Assembly (NCBI GenBank): GCA_917880885.1
Contig: OU862934.1
Coordinates: forward strand, 34,580,734-34,644,733
DNA length: 64,000 nt
Direction of reading: 5' to 3'
Origin: Limnephilus marmoratus
Lineage: Eukaryota > Arthropoda > Insecta > Trichoptera > Limnephilidae
Positions within the stretch are counted from its first letter, which is position 1, and every line of letters begins with the position of its first letter. The notes beneath the pieces were generated by a model, which did no database searches, was not told the origin of the DNA, and worked only from the letters and a program-made list of their open reading frames with translations. A program made the translations under genes and the position numbers. Below, in pieces: positions 1 to 10,689 of this stretch.

Positions 1-357
1 TTTAAATGTTTGTCTGGCGGGATTCTCCATTCCAGTGCCTATTTACATTATATTATTAATTCTGTTTTTCATAATTACGCGCCTTATAATTTACCCCACC
101 AAGTCGGCTACAATCGTATCTAGGCTCTTGTTTGTATCAGGTCCGGGATACCAACATAACAGTGACAACGATGGCGGGCGGGCTGTCATAGTATCAGTTC
201 GCGAAGTGAAATTTTATAAAACTTTGATCGGCTGTATCTCCCTCAATTTTGCTTTCCGCACATTAATTCTTTTTTTAATGAGTTTCTACACACTTTTCTC
301 ATCTAGAAAGTGCATTTTTATTAAATTCCCTGACATTGGCGTATTCTGCATTTCACC
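1..357. mobile_element. MITE, partial copy of the family at 5541-6191
   Basis: The sequence matches one arm of the palindromic element at 5541-6191 over most of its length (for example the shared stretch around 230-320) and ends at 357 with the reverse complement of the same terminus, GGGTGAAATGCAG. The left end is outside the window. Open reading frames here are not genes; they are the element arm read through. Confidence 0.7.
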
Positions 358-899
358 CGTAATATATTTTGGTTGTACTGTTCTAATCAAATTCTAGGAA
401 AAAATTCGGTTTATGGGGGATGGTCCAAAAAAAAAATTTTTTTTTTTTATACTAATTATGGGCCTGAAAATCCGAATCTGAAAGAATTAGGCGGCGGCAA
501 GCAATATTAACTGAGTTACACGACTTTAAAATTTTTTATACACACACAGGAAAATAGTCATTTTGGAAGCATTTTGATTCCTAGAAAATCAAACTAGTTA
601 TTTTATACTAACTATGGGCCGGGGAATCCGAATCCGAAAGAATTAGGCGGCGGCAAGCAATATTAACTGAATTACACGACTTTAAAATTTTCTATACACA
701 CACACATGAAAATAGTCATTTCGGAAGCATTTTGACACACGAAGTACGAAGATCATAGAAAAACAAGAAATGTACAAAAACATGTGCCGGCAGTGTTACC
801 AGCTCTCAAAAATATTTATCCCTATATTATGAATTACAACTATCTCAACGGCCGTATTCTTAAACCAAAAGTATGAAAATTCGTAGTCTTAAAAATGCG

Positions 900-917
900 T
901 AACCTAACCTAACCTAA
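900..917 (-). repeat. Telomere-like (TTAGG)3 block, left arm
   Basis: Three CCTAA units, the complement of the insect telomere pentamer, sit exactly between the arm of the fold-back element and the first 94-bp tandem unit. Confidence 0.7.
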
Positions 918-918
918 C

Positions 919-1265
919 GCTAGGTTTGTGTAACATGGTTTGTGCCCCTTTATACCGCCTGCTCGCGTCACAGCAAAAAACATCCCTGTTTTCAAGTAGT
1001 TTAGCGGCTACGCTAGGTTTGTGTAACATGGTTTGTGCCCCTTTATACCGCCTGCTCGCGTCACGGCAAAAAAACATCCCTGTTTTCAAGTAGTTTAGCG
1101 GCTACGCTAGGTTTGTGTAACATGGTTTGTGCCCCTTTATACCGCCTGCTCGCGTCACGGCAAAAAAACATCCCTGTTTTCAAGTAGTTTAGCGGCTACG
1201 CTAGGTTTGTGTAACATGGTTTGTGCCCCTTTATACCGCCTGCTCACGTCACGGCAAAAAAACAA
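919..1265 (-). repeat. 94-bp tandem array, left
   Basis: About 3.7 head-to-tail copies of a 93-94 bp unit begin at 919, 1012, 1106 and 1200. The unit includes TATAAAGGGGCACAAACC (reverse strand) and TTGAAAACAGGGATG. Copies differ by only a few bases, so the array is recent or homogenised. Confidence 0.9.
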
Positions 1266-1549
1266 CCGGCTTAATTTCGGTTTACGGAAGGTCTTCCAAA
1301 ATAATAAAACTTTTTTTTTTTTATACTAACTATTGGCTGGAGAATCCGAATCCGAAAGAATTTTTTTTCGGAAAGCAATATTAACAAAGTTACACGACTT
1401 TAAAATTTTCTATACGCATACATGAAAATCGACATATTGGAAGTATTATGACAGTTTAAAGTCATAGAAACAGCCACATAAAATTAAGTGTTGCCATATC
1501 AATAACTAACTTAAGTAATTATTTTTTATAAATTTTACTCACTTTTGGC

Positions 1550-2008
1550 GTAAACGCTAAACTACTTGAAAACAGGGATATTTTTTTAAATTGACGCGAG
1601 CAGGCGGTATAAAGGGGCACAAACCATGTGACACAAACCTAGCGTAGCCGTTAAACTACTTGAAAACGTAGGCTGTTTTTTAAAATTGACGCGAGCAGGC
1701 GGTATAAAGGGGCACAAACCATGTTACACAAACCTAGCGTAGCCGCTAAACTACTTGAAAACAGGGATGTTTTTTGCCGTGACGCGAGCAAGCGGTATAA
1801 AGGGGCACAAACCATGTTACACAAACCTAGCGTAGCCGCTAAACTACTTGAAAACAGGGATGTTTTTTTGCCGTGACGCGAGCAGGCGGTATAAAGGGGC
1901 ACAAACCATGTTACACAAACCTAGCGTTAGGTTAGGTTAGGTTAGGTTAGGTTAGGGACGCGAGCAGGCGGTATAAAGGGGCACAAACCATGTTACACAA
2001 ACCTAGCG
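1550..2008 (+). repeat. 94-bp tandem array, right, opposite orientation
   Basis: About five copies of the 94-bp unit run in inverted orientation relative to 919-1265. The array is interrupted at 1927-1956 by six TTAGG units and is followed at 2009-2018 by two more. Confidence 0.9.
1927..1956 (+). repeat. Interstitial telomere-like (TTAGG)6
   Basis: Six perfect TTAGG units sit inside the tandem array. TTAGG is the ancestral arthropod telomere repeat. The placement directly after the unit end (AACCTAGCG) suggests expansion from a TTAGG-like junction within the repeat rather than a true chromosome end. Confidence 0.85.
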
Positions 2009-2881
2009 TTAGGTTAGGTTACGCATTTTTAAGACTACGAATTTTCATACTTCGTCGATTTATAAGGTATGTTTGATGATATTATTGCATGGTAACATTT
2101 AATTTTGTGTGGTAAAACATTTTTCTAGTTTATCTATGACTTTAAACTGTCATAATACTTCCAATATGTCGATTTTCATGTGTGCCTATAGAAAATTTTA
2201 AAGTCGTGTAACTTTGTTAATATTGCTTTCCGAAAAAAAATTCTTTCAGTTTTGGATTTTCCGGCCCATAATTAGTATAAAAAAATAAAAATAAATTATT
2301 TTGGAAGACCTTCCGTAAACCGAAATTATTCCAAACAACCCTGTTTTCAAGTAGTTTAGCAGCTACGCTGGGTTTATGTAACATGGTTTGTGATACAAAA
2401 GTGAGTAAAATTTATAAAAAATAAGTACTTAAAATATAAACATGTTATTTTACGTTATTGATATTACTGCTTAATGGCAACACTTAATTTTGTGTGGTAA
2501 AAAACATCTATGTTATCTTGTTTTTCTATGATCTTCGTACTTCGTGTGTCAAAATGCTTCCGAAATGACTATTTTCATGTGTGTGTGTATAGAAAATTTT
2601 AAAGTCGTGTAATTCAGTTAATATTGCTTGCCGCCGCTTAATTCTTTCAGATCCGGATTCCCCGGCCCATAGTTAGTATAAAATAACTAGTTTGATTTTC
2701 TAGGAATCAGAATGCTTCCAAAATCACTATTTTCCTGTGTGTGTATAAAAAATTTTAAAGTCGTGTAACTCAGTTAATATTGCTTGCCGCCGCCTAATTC
2801 TTTCAGATTCGGATTCCCCGACCCAAAATTAGTATAAAAATAACTAGTTTTATTTTTTAGGAATTTCCCCCATAAACCGAA

Positions 2882-3900
2882 CTTTAGCCCAAATTCTATA
2901 CCGAGCATTTAGCTTTATCTAAAATTCTTGCTATATCCAAAATTGTTTATTTACTTCATGTCAATATTGTAAATTACTATTATTGTCCATTAATTTAGTT
3001 TACAGCTGAAACTTCTACAGTCAACAACTCAACATGTACTTGCTTTAATCTCCCTCCACACAGCATCTCAGATGACATAGGCCCTGAGGGAAATTATTTT
3101 CCTCAGGGCCTCCTATGTGGAGTTAATGTAAAAAAAATCGCTTTGAAAAAGAAAAAAAAATGCAGATACATGAAAGAATCAAAAACAGAAATAAATACAC
3201 TCATGAAAATTTGTAAGGTGAACTAAGAATATGTGAACCAGCTGATTATATGTGAATCAGCTGGTTACCGTGGATGGACGTTACATTATTTGATGAACTC
3301 TTGAAAATAGTTGAATAGGTAGTTGAGCTGAAATTCAAAAAAGGACGCTGTAACGCGAGATGCTATTCCAGTTATTTAGCTGCTGGAAACTTATTTCATC
3401 ATTATCTTAAACTTTACTTTATCTTATTTTATCATTCGTAGCCACCTCCATCATAAACTCCCAAAATCCCACATCATTTTCACTGCTTGACTGCGGAGAC
3501 AGAAATGAACCATCATTGTTCAATATCACCCACAGACGATTCAATGTTTATCAATAAGATCATATTGCACAATAAATATCTAACTCCTTTTGATTGACTC
3601 AATATATTGTGCGATCCTTCAATATAACCTACTGACGGTCAATATTATTGTGCAATATGCATTATTGTGCAATATATTGACCATAATATTGAAAGTCTAG
3701 AAACCGCTTTAGCCTGAAAATAAAACATAACCATTCTCTGTTCTATATAAAAGTAGACTGGGCTATTTTTTTATTACTTTCTCACGAAATTCAAGAATTC
3801 TTCAAAAATCTAGAAAACAATTTTAAATTTTTAATATATTACTCAAAAGAAACAAACATTTACGGAAGAAGGGGTCAGATTTGTGGGGCGAACTATTAGT
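2882..3900. other. Spacer with a SINE-B tail, otherwise unassigned
   Basis: The stretch is AT-rich without a supportable gene. It contains a SINE-B 3' fragment (3052-3137) and, around 3540-3700, several imperfect ATTGTGCAATAT-type short palindromes. Confidence 0.5.
3052..3137 (+). mobile_element. SINE-B 3' fragment
   Basis: This is the terminal part of the SINE-B family: CTCCACACAGCATC, the GC hairpin CCCTGAGG/CCTCAGGG, then GGAGTTAATGTAAAAAAA. Confidence 0.8.
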
Positions 3901-3929
3901 CATTAAAAAATGATCTTTGCAATTTAACG

Positions 3930-4656
3930 TTTTCTATAACAACCATAACACATTCTAGAAACATAAAATATCTCGGCATTGAAATCCTTGAAAATCTTCC
4001 ATGGCACTCCCACATAAATAGCATTACAAAGAAACTTGCAAAGCTCATGTTCTACTTTAGAAACATAAGCAATATACTAAATAAAAATGATCTAGGTATA
4101 CAGGTGTCCGGGGTAAAGTGCATTAACTTCGGGAGGTGATTCTACATGATAGTACAAGTAAAAAAGATAAATAACTTTTTTCGAAATTCCAACTTTTAGG
4201 GGTAGTTTTGAGGTAAAAATATAAAATTAGTCCGGCTTGAGCGGCCAGATTTATTATTTTCCGCTGTTACGATACGGGCCAATCACAATCGAGTCGGGCG
4301 CGCGGCAGGCTCTCAGCAAGTAAGATCGTACTTCACACTAAGAATTTTTAGTACCTAGGTAGGTACGTCTTTTTGGGAAAAAAAATGTTGGAATTTCGGA
4401 AAAAGTTGTTAATCTTTTTTACTCCTACCATCATCACTTCCAAGTTAATTCACTTTACCCCCGGATACCCTGTATAAAGTCTACTATGCTCTTTGCCATA
4501 GAATATGGGATTATCTGATGGGGATCTGCCTCTAGCATCCACATGAAACAGCTCGTTAAAACACACTCATTGGATTTGTTCCTAAGGTCCTGGGAAGACC
4601 CAAAACTTATAGAGCATGCCTGATTACGGAGACAATTGAAATCTACAAAAATCCGA
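3930..4656 (+). pseudogene. Non-LTR retrotransposon RT C-terminal fragment, interrupted
   Basis: Conceptual translation from about 3942 to 4098 gives an open stretch with KYLGIEI followed by WHSHIN and KKLAKLMFYFRN. This is the conserved block after the reverse transcriptase palm in LINE ORF2 proteins of the Jockey/CR1/I type. The reading continues after a MITE insertion at 4101-4472 with YYALCH- and DYLMGI-like segments and then decays with stops and frameshifts up to the piggyBac insertion at 4657. It has no start, no YADD box and no endonuclease, so it is a dead 5'-truncated fragment. Confidence 0.65.
4101..4472. mobile_element. 372-bp MITE, TA-target, in a LINE fragment
   Basis: The inverted ends read CAGGTGTCCGGGGTAAAGTG and, from the other side, CAGGGTATCCGGGGGTAAAG. 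Inverted similarity continues about 90 bp inward. The flanks carry TATA on both sides (4097-4100, 4473-4476), giving a TA or TATA duplication as made by Tc1/mariner-type transposases. There is no coding capacity. Confidence 0.8.
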
Positions 4657-5137
4657 TTAACCTTTTCCCCGCGTTGAACTACTCCGTTTTTTCAATACCC
4701 ATACGCGGTACATGTATATGTCATATTTCAAATACCTATCCATCCAATTTTATGTCAAATTAAAGCATATTATGGCATGATTTATCATACTATATAAACA
4801 GATGAGATTATTATCTACAATTTGAAACCAAATCGTCGTCTGTAAACACTCCTAGATGTTTATAAAAACAAAAACTTTAAATTCCACACAAAAACTTACC
4901 CATGTTATTTTAAAAAGCGGCGCCATTTATCTGCGTGCGTGTACTCAGGACACTGCGTTGATAGACACAAGTGGTACCTCAATCACTTATTATTATTAAT
5001 TCGTATAAACAAGTTCTAAAACTCAACACTTAAAACACGAAACGAATAGATTTTGTCATATAATAAATATTGTTTTAATTATCTAAGCACTTAAAAGATT
5101 TTTTTTTAAATTTTTTTTTTTGAAGAGTTTATGCCGA

Positions 5138-7473
5138 TCACAATTTTTTTGAGGTATGGTATTTTTTAAAACAGGGTTCGATACATAACGACACACCGCA
5201 TTCTTTACACATGTATCTCGTTAATTGCATTTTATTGTTTGTAAGTCGGCATACACGACATCGTCTGCGCGGTTTATTTGATTTGTCGGTTGCTGGAATC
5301 AATCCTGCCATATGCTTAGTGGCATGTTTAGGCAGAATCCGAAATGGACTGAGGTGGGCTGATGTTGTAGGCTGTGGTATTTGTGTAACCTGTGGTATTT
5401 GTGTAACCTGTGGTTTATATTTCTCAACAAGTTGTATTATAACCGCCAATTGAAAATCTGCTAACGGCTTTTTTATACCTGTCACTTGTGTGTGCAAAAT
5501 ATGTGCATTCAATAAATACAGGTCAATTATGTGAAAAAAGGGGTGAAATGCAGATCCCGCCAAATGTTGAGGATTTTAATAAAAATGCACTTTCTAGATG
5601 GGAAAAGTGTGGAAAAGTTGAATAAAAAAGAAATTAAGGCGCGCTCGGCAAAATTGAGGGAGATACAGCCGTTTAAAGAATGTATGGAATGACACTTAAT
5701 TAACCGATATTGTCAGCCATTTTGTTCATAATGTTGGTATCTCAGACTTGCTTTTAACGAAGGTTGATACGATTGTAGCTAACTTCGTGCGATATACACG
5801 TAATTATGAAAAACAGAATTAATAATGGTCACAAACCATGTTACACAAACCTGGCGTAGCCGCTAAACTACTTGAAAACAGGGATGTTTTTCTTGCGTTG
5901 ACGTGAGCAGGCGCTATAAAGGGGCACAGACCATGTTACATAAACCATGTTACAACAGATGAGGATGATTACGAGTGCTACCAACTTTAAGGTAATTATT
6001 TGGTTTTCAAAATGGCTGATAGTATCGGTTCATGAAGTGTCATTCCATACATTCTTTAAACGGCTGTATCTCCCTCAATTTTGCCGAGCGCGCCTTAATT
6101 TCTTTTTTATTCAACTTTTCCACACTTTTCCCATCTAGAAAGTGCATTTTTATTAAAATCCTCAACATTTGGCGGGATCTGCATTCCTCCCGAAAAAAGA
6201 CTTTTTTGTACCATTTTATGGTCTTTCGCATACATGATAAACTGCTCAGCATCATGTCGCCTTTGTCAACCGTTCCCATAGATTTATTATAATCGATTAC
6301 ACAGGCGGGCTTGTGAATGGGTTGTTTAGTACGGTGATTTATTTTCCCTGTTTCTTTAAATGTGTCATCGTGCAAGGTAGTAAGCATGTGTACATCCCTT
6401 TTATCACACCATTTTAATGCTAAAAGGGGACCGCGGCTTTTTGACTCAAATTCACCTTTTTTCAGTTTTTTAAATTTGGGCATTTCCTTACGGGTTTTTT
6501 TTACCGTCCCACAGGCATTCGTTTTTTCCGAATGCAAAAACTAGAATAACTTTGGGCTTGTGTACCAATTGTCACACCACAAATTGTGCCCCTTGCCAAA
6601 ATAATCATTTAGAAGTGTTGTTACAACAGCGCCGGTTATTCCCAAGTTCTGCTCATCCGTTATTTCCGTGCCTTCTCCACAGTAAATTATAAAATCAAGA
6701 ATGTATCCAGTTTTCACATCACACAAAACGAACATTTTGATTCCAAAGCGGTGTCGTTTCGATGGAATATACTGTTTGAAAATAAGCCTACCCTTGAAAA
6801 CAATTATGCTTTCATCTATGCATAGATCTTCATAAGGTATTACAGACTGTTTGAATAGTGTTCGGGTGTGATTTAAAACTAACCTTATTTCATAAAGACG
6901 ATCTGTAGAAGGCGAATTTGAGTCACAGAAATGTAAATTTTGCAATAACAGTTGATATCGATCTCTACTCATGATCTGGCCAAAAATAGGCGAACTAAGA
7001 AATATATTTGTACTCCAATACTCTTCAATAGTCAAGTGTTGGTTTCTTGTCATTAGCATGGTTATTGCAATAAATAAATACATTTCTTCAATATTTGTGT
7101 CCTTCCATTTATGAATTCTTGAATTCGCACCAAATTCCTTTGTATTGAGAACAAAACTATGGTAGTCGTGTATTTGCCTTACAATTTCATTCATAATGGA
7201 GCGATTCAAAAAATGTTCAAAAAAGTCACTTTCTGTTGAGTTTTCGTTAAATTGTACAGAAATGCCGGATTGAAAATCATCAAATTCGTGTACTATTGGA
7301 ATATGAGGTCCTGAGACCCAGGAGTGTAGCACTTCTTCCCGTACAGACTCATCAGCTTGAGTTTCTGCATCTGAAATTTCCGATGGTACAAATTCATCCT
7401 CGGACATTTCATAATCAGAATCCAACATCTGCAGAATATTTTCAATTTCATCATCTTCCAAAATATGGGCCAT
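5138..7473 (-). pseudogene. piggyBac transposase, broken by stop and insertion
   Basis: Translation starts at an ATG at 7473 with an acidic N-terminus, followed by the DDE_Tnp_1_7 domain. Catalytic aspartates are visible at residue 220 (CIDES), residue 301 (WCDNWY) and near residue 404 (GTVDKGD). An in-frame TAG at 6541-6543 falls directly after LF in the conserved segment that precedes LHSEKTNACGTVKK; the same frame then stays open (6537 downward). A MITE (5541-6191) disrupts the next block after KVFF. The C-terminal part (5563-5138) carries a cysteine-rich zinc-binding region with CxxC, CxxC and further Cys/His pairs, as in piggyBac DNA-binding tails. All catalytic residues survive, so inactivation is recent-looking but complete at this locus. 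Confidence 0.9.
5541..6191. mobile_element. 651-bp palindromic MITE, hAT-like 8-bp duplication
   Basis: It is inserted inside the piggyBac transposase. The flanks carry GAAAAAAG at 5533-5540 and 6192-6199; one copy restores the piggyBac reading frame, proving the 8-bp duplication. Termini GGGTGAAATGCAGATCCCGCC-like (left) and GGGAGGAATGCAGATCCC (right) head long inverted arms (about 5541-5820 versus 5960-6191). The core (about 5830-5945) contains just over one 94-bp unit of the type arrayed at 919-1265. Confidence 0.85.
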
Positions 7474-8163
7474 TTTTATTAAATTTAAAACACTAAAAAC
7501 TCAAATGATAACACAAAAAACTTATTGTGAACGTTTCCGAAAAAGAACACGAAAATAAACACACACTTTAGTCACTAATTATAACCTAAATACACGTGTT
7601 ATAAAATTATGATGACACTTTCAATAGCTTTTATCAGGACCTCCACCAATTACCCGCACGGGAATTCATGTAGAAAGCCCAAAACCTTCCATGTGCATAT
7701 TCCCGTAATAAATATTCCGTAATTTAAAGTCAAAAACAACACAAATGTTTAAAATACACGCGAACTTGATAATAAATGTCGATCGACGCGTGTCCGATAT
7801 AGTCAACTGGAATGTCTAGCACGCGCTTGCGCCTTAGCGGCATTTTTACTAGCGGCATCTGTGGAGTAAATTGAGAACTATGAACTCAAATGCACGAGGA
7901 TACATTCACTTGATTATTGATGTTTTTTACGAAATACAATTTTACTTTCGAAATATGCCTGACGGTGTCAGCATCGTGATAGTTACACGAATATCCTAGC
8001 AAGCGGGAAAAAATAGTGTGATATAGGAACGCTGTGATATTAGCAGTCGAAGTTAGCGTAACAAGGGCTGATATTTTGCTGTGATATTAGCAGTCGAAGT
8101 TAGCGTAACAAGGGATGATTTTTGCCGTATCAACTGTTGTTACGATCGCGTGGAAAGAGTTAA

Positions 8164-8704
8164 TATTAATAGAGATGACAGAGCTAAGTTAAATAGCTCT
8201 GTAATGTCCGGTAATTCATAGGCTACACCAAAGCTAAACACAAAAAACCATTTCTAACTATACTGTAATACCAGCTCGTGAATTCATCAAAAGATGTCGC
8301 CACTTCTGTTGGCAACTTGCATAGGGACGTGCCTCACGCTAGTATAAATACCACGATTTAGTGAACTTGAAATGAAGTGTAATGTCAAGAAAGATGTAAG
8401 CGCAAGCGATTCTGACTAAGTCCTTCGTGGTCGAAATGATTTATTAGTACAATATAAGTCTATAAGCTATGTGCTAGCTATCGGAGCTATCTGTAAGGAG
8501 AGCGAGCAGGAACATCCATCACCTTTTATACACTACTTCGGCTGTCTCGCTCTCGCATATTTGAAAAGGCAGGCATGCCACCAAAACCATTCTCACATCG
8601 TTTAAAAAAAAAGCAGCAATATTTTTTAGGCCCGCCGGTGGGCCAGCGACAAATGAGAGGTTAATGGCCTAAGATTGTTATATTTGAAAGTTAATAATTA
8701 TCAT
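8164..8704. other. Unassigned spacer
   Basis: No gene is visible. A short stretch around 8290-8345 resembles the 5' part of repeat family D (28090-28470) and may be a fragment of it. Confidence 0.35.
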
Positions 8705-9504
8705 TAGAGACACTGATTCATAGCTTTAATTTTTAAGAAATGTAGCATTAATTATTGAAAAAATAGCTTTTAGAGCTTTAATTTTGCGTTTTCATAGCGT
8801 TTATAGCTAAATAGGATAACGTCAAGGAATGGGAGTCGGCAAGAGGGAAAAAACAACTAAATTGGCAAAATCACTTGAAACATTTTATTATTGGTTGAAA
8901 CTCAACACGGCACATGTTTCTACAGTAGAGTGTGTCAGGTTCGTTCTACGATCTGTCAAAACAATATTAAAGCAACTAAAAAATCTTTCTGCGTCAACAC
9001 TATTCACAGGGGCCCACACAGTCATCAGAGCTGCCTCAGCAAATTCTCTGTGAACAATTTTTACAGCTAAGAGTAGCTGAATTATGTCTACAGTGACTCC
9101 ATCCGTCACTTGCTCTACAAGCTGTCTTTGAAAATACCTGTTACCTTCCAGGAATTTACTGTCATCAACAGATTTAAACGTTGGAGCAAGCCTAATTTTA
9201 CTTGCTAAAAGAATAGCGTCTGATCGCTGGACATTCTGACCTTCAATTGCAGGATTGAACATTTTACCTGCGTGCTCAAGAAATTGATTAGTGCTGTTGT
9301 CTTTTGACGGTTCAGCATATGAGATGCCAGTTTCACAGAACCCGAAATTTGTACCTTTGCTCGCATTACTAAAAAAGTTCGCATTTTGTTGAGTTTTGTT
9401 GTAAAAATCGCTGCTATTTCGCGTTTTAACGTTTTTATCGCTAAAAACACCATTTATGCTTTAATTCGCGAATATATCGTTAATGCGATGAATCAGTGTC
9501 TCTA
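8705..9504 (-). mobile_element. 800-bp hAT transposon with internal deletion
   Basis: Perfect 17-bp terminal inverted repeats, TAGAGACACTGATTCAT at 8705 and its complement ending at 9504, are flanked by an exact 8-bp duplication ATTATCAT (8697-8704, 9505-9512). It retains only the end of a transposase gene. Confidence 0.92.
8888..9460 (-). pseudogene. hAT transposase C-terminal remnant
   Basis: One open frame of about 190 codons runs from about 9460 to the stop at 8888. The first ATG in it is at 9262, so the upstream half is visible only by reading without a start. The end carries the hAT dimerisation signature: a W..VNS.DAERFFS.FN.VL.DRR.NL block. The DNA-binding domain and the first catalytic residues are absent, so the product cannot transpose. 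The open frame shows few signs of decay. The overall look resembles short CGBP1-like/hAT derived proteins, but this is not established. Confidence 0.75.
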
Positions 9505-9714
9505 ATTATCATGTTTGATTTGTTTTAGGTGAATGGTGTAATGAACAACCCGATAGGAAGACCCAAATTTTTGAGGCCAGGTAATTAATAGTTTTATTAT
9601 GAACCGACACTTTCCATATTGTTTTTTAAAAAACCAACTTAACCTTTTGCCAACCTCTTGTGCGAATTTGTCGACTATATAACATTCACTGTAGCAGCAA
9701 GTTTCCGGATGATA

Positions 9715-10119
9715 GCCCCGCGTGGTCTAGCGGTAAGGCTCTTGACTCGCAATCCGAAGGTCACGGAACGAATCCCGGCGTGGGCAAATAAATTTTATTT
9801 GAATAATTTGTTATTTCACAATTTATTCATTTAAAATAATGTATAGTATATTTGCGGCACATTCCGGAGTGAAAGATACTCTCAGTATCACCCTGGTGTA
9901 AGATCACCATTCTGAATTGAAATTTTGCTTGAAATGGCGATAGCCGTGTTTGGTGACCAGATCTGAATAGCCTGGTACTTCCCCCTTTCTTCTTCCCCAT
10001 CTCCTTCCCCGCTTCACTACCTTAAGCTTCACAACATACCCCAATTGGGGATGCCATGTCTTACTGGCTCCAGACAGGAGCAGCTGAGACTCTTGTGAGG
10101 TATTACTATAAAAAAACAA
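9715..10119 (+). mobile_element. SINE-A, full length
   Basis: A tRNA-derived head carries an A-box-like TGGTCTAGCGGTAAGGC and a B-box region with AACGAATCCCGG. It is followed by an AT-rich body containing ATTTGCGGCA, a ACCAGATCTGAATAGCC block, a pyrimidine-rich stretch, and a tail TTGTGAGGTATTACTATAAA before oligo-A. Confidence 0.85.
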
Positions 10120-10189
10120 AATTAACCTAAGTAAATTTCTAGGATCTCTTGTTTTCACTTTACTTCACTTGAACAATATTTAATTAATT

Positions 10190-10658
10190 TGGAGGCGGAT
10201 ATGGGTACCGCCATCCCGGGAACTATTTATTGGATAATCAACACCCCTGCCATAGGTCACCCCTAGTGGTTCGCTGCATTTGGTGACTTAGCAGGGGTGC
10301 CCGGGTTCATGGGGTGAGGTTTGTCTAGGTCTTGGTGGCCAATGCATTTGCCCACCTACTGTATGGCGGGTCGGATCGGTAGAGTTTGGTTGAGGAAGAC
10401 CTAATCTAGATCTCTCCAGCCAAATTCTCTCGACCCATCGCCTTGCAGTGCAGTGAGGGAGATGAATTCATTCGTCCATTACTCCTAGACACATTGACCC
10501 CCAGATTTCTACTCACCCTTCATACTTTTTCATTCCCAGAACTTCCTCTTCTTCCTTTCCTTAAAAAAACCTCCACACAGCATCCCCAAAGATGACATGG
10601 GCCCTGAGGGAAATGTTTTTCCTTGGGGCCTCCTGTGGATCTAATATAAAAAAAAAAA
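10190..10658 (+). mobile_element. SINE-B, full-length reference copy
   Basis: It begins GGAGGCGGATATGGGTACCG and contains GGTTCATGGGGTGAGGTTTG and GCATCCCCAAAGATGACATG. It ends in a GC hairpin, CTAATATAAAA and oligo-A. No RNA polymerase III tRNA head is obvious, so the family may be LINE-derived rather than a classical tRNA SINE. Confidence 0.8.
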
Positions 10659-10689
10659 GAATTGTCTTTTTATATTTTTTGTCAAGAAG

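Larger units (their letters stand above)
1275..2325. mobile_element. Inner fold-back element nested in 405-2881
   Basis: A second pair of inverted ends, TTTCGGTTTACGGAAGG at 1275 and its complement ending at 2325, encloses arms matching 1340-1470 with 2110-2290. It resembles the outer element in arm motifs (GAATCCGAATCCGAAAGAA) but has diverged termini. It is therefore a related subfamily inserted in, or recombined with, the outer copy. Confidence 0.65.
405..2881. mobile_element. Large fold-back element with 94-bp repeat core
   Basis: Both ends carry the inverted terminal motif TTCGGTTTATGGGGGA (405-420, and its complement ending at 2881). The arms match in inverted orientation over hundreds of bases: 450-760 pairs with 2515-2860, and 868-965 with 1960-2055. 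Each arm contains a repeated block with ACTAACTATGGGCC and GGCGGCGGCAAG motifs. The centre holds 94-bp tandem repeats in opposite orientations on the two sides, TTAGG blocks, and a nested second element. No transposase is encoded, so it would need an enzyme in trans. A target-site duplication is not clear. Confidence 0.75.
4661..8159 (-). mobile_element. piggyBac-like DNA transposon, defective
   Basis: TTAA flanks both ends (4657-4660 and 8160-8163), the signature duplication of piggyBac. The ends are CCTTTTCCCCGCG on the left and, read inward from the right, CTCTTTCCACGCG, matching at most positions. A transposase reading frame fills the minus strand. Near the right end, a subterminal block containing AGTCGAAGTTAGCGTAACAA is present twice (8046-8065 and 8092-8111). 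Without the 651-bp MITE at 5541-6191 the element is about 2.85 kb. Confidence 0.9.

Noticed and set aside
900..2020. True chromosome end
   Set aside because: TTAGG blocks are short, in both orientations and embedded in a palindromic element with unique sequence on both sides.
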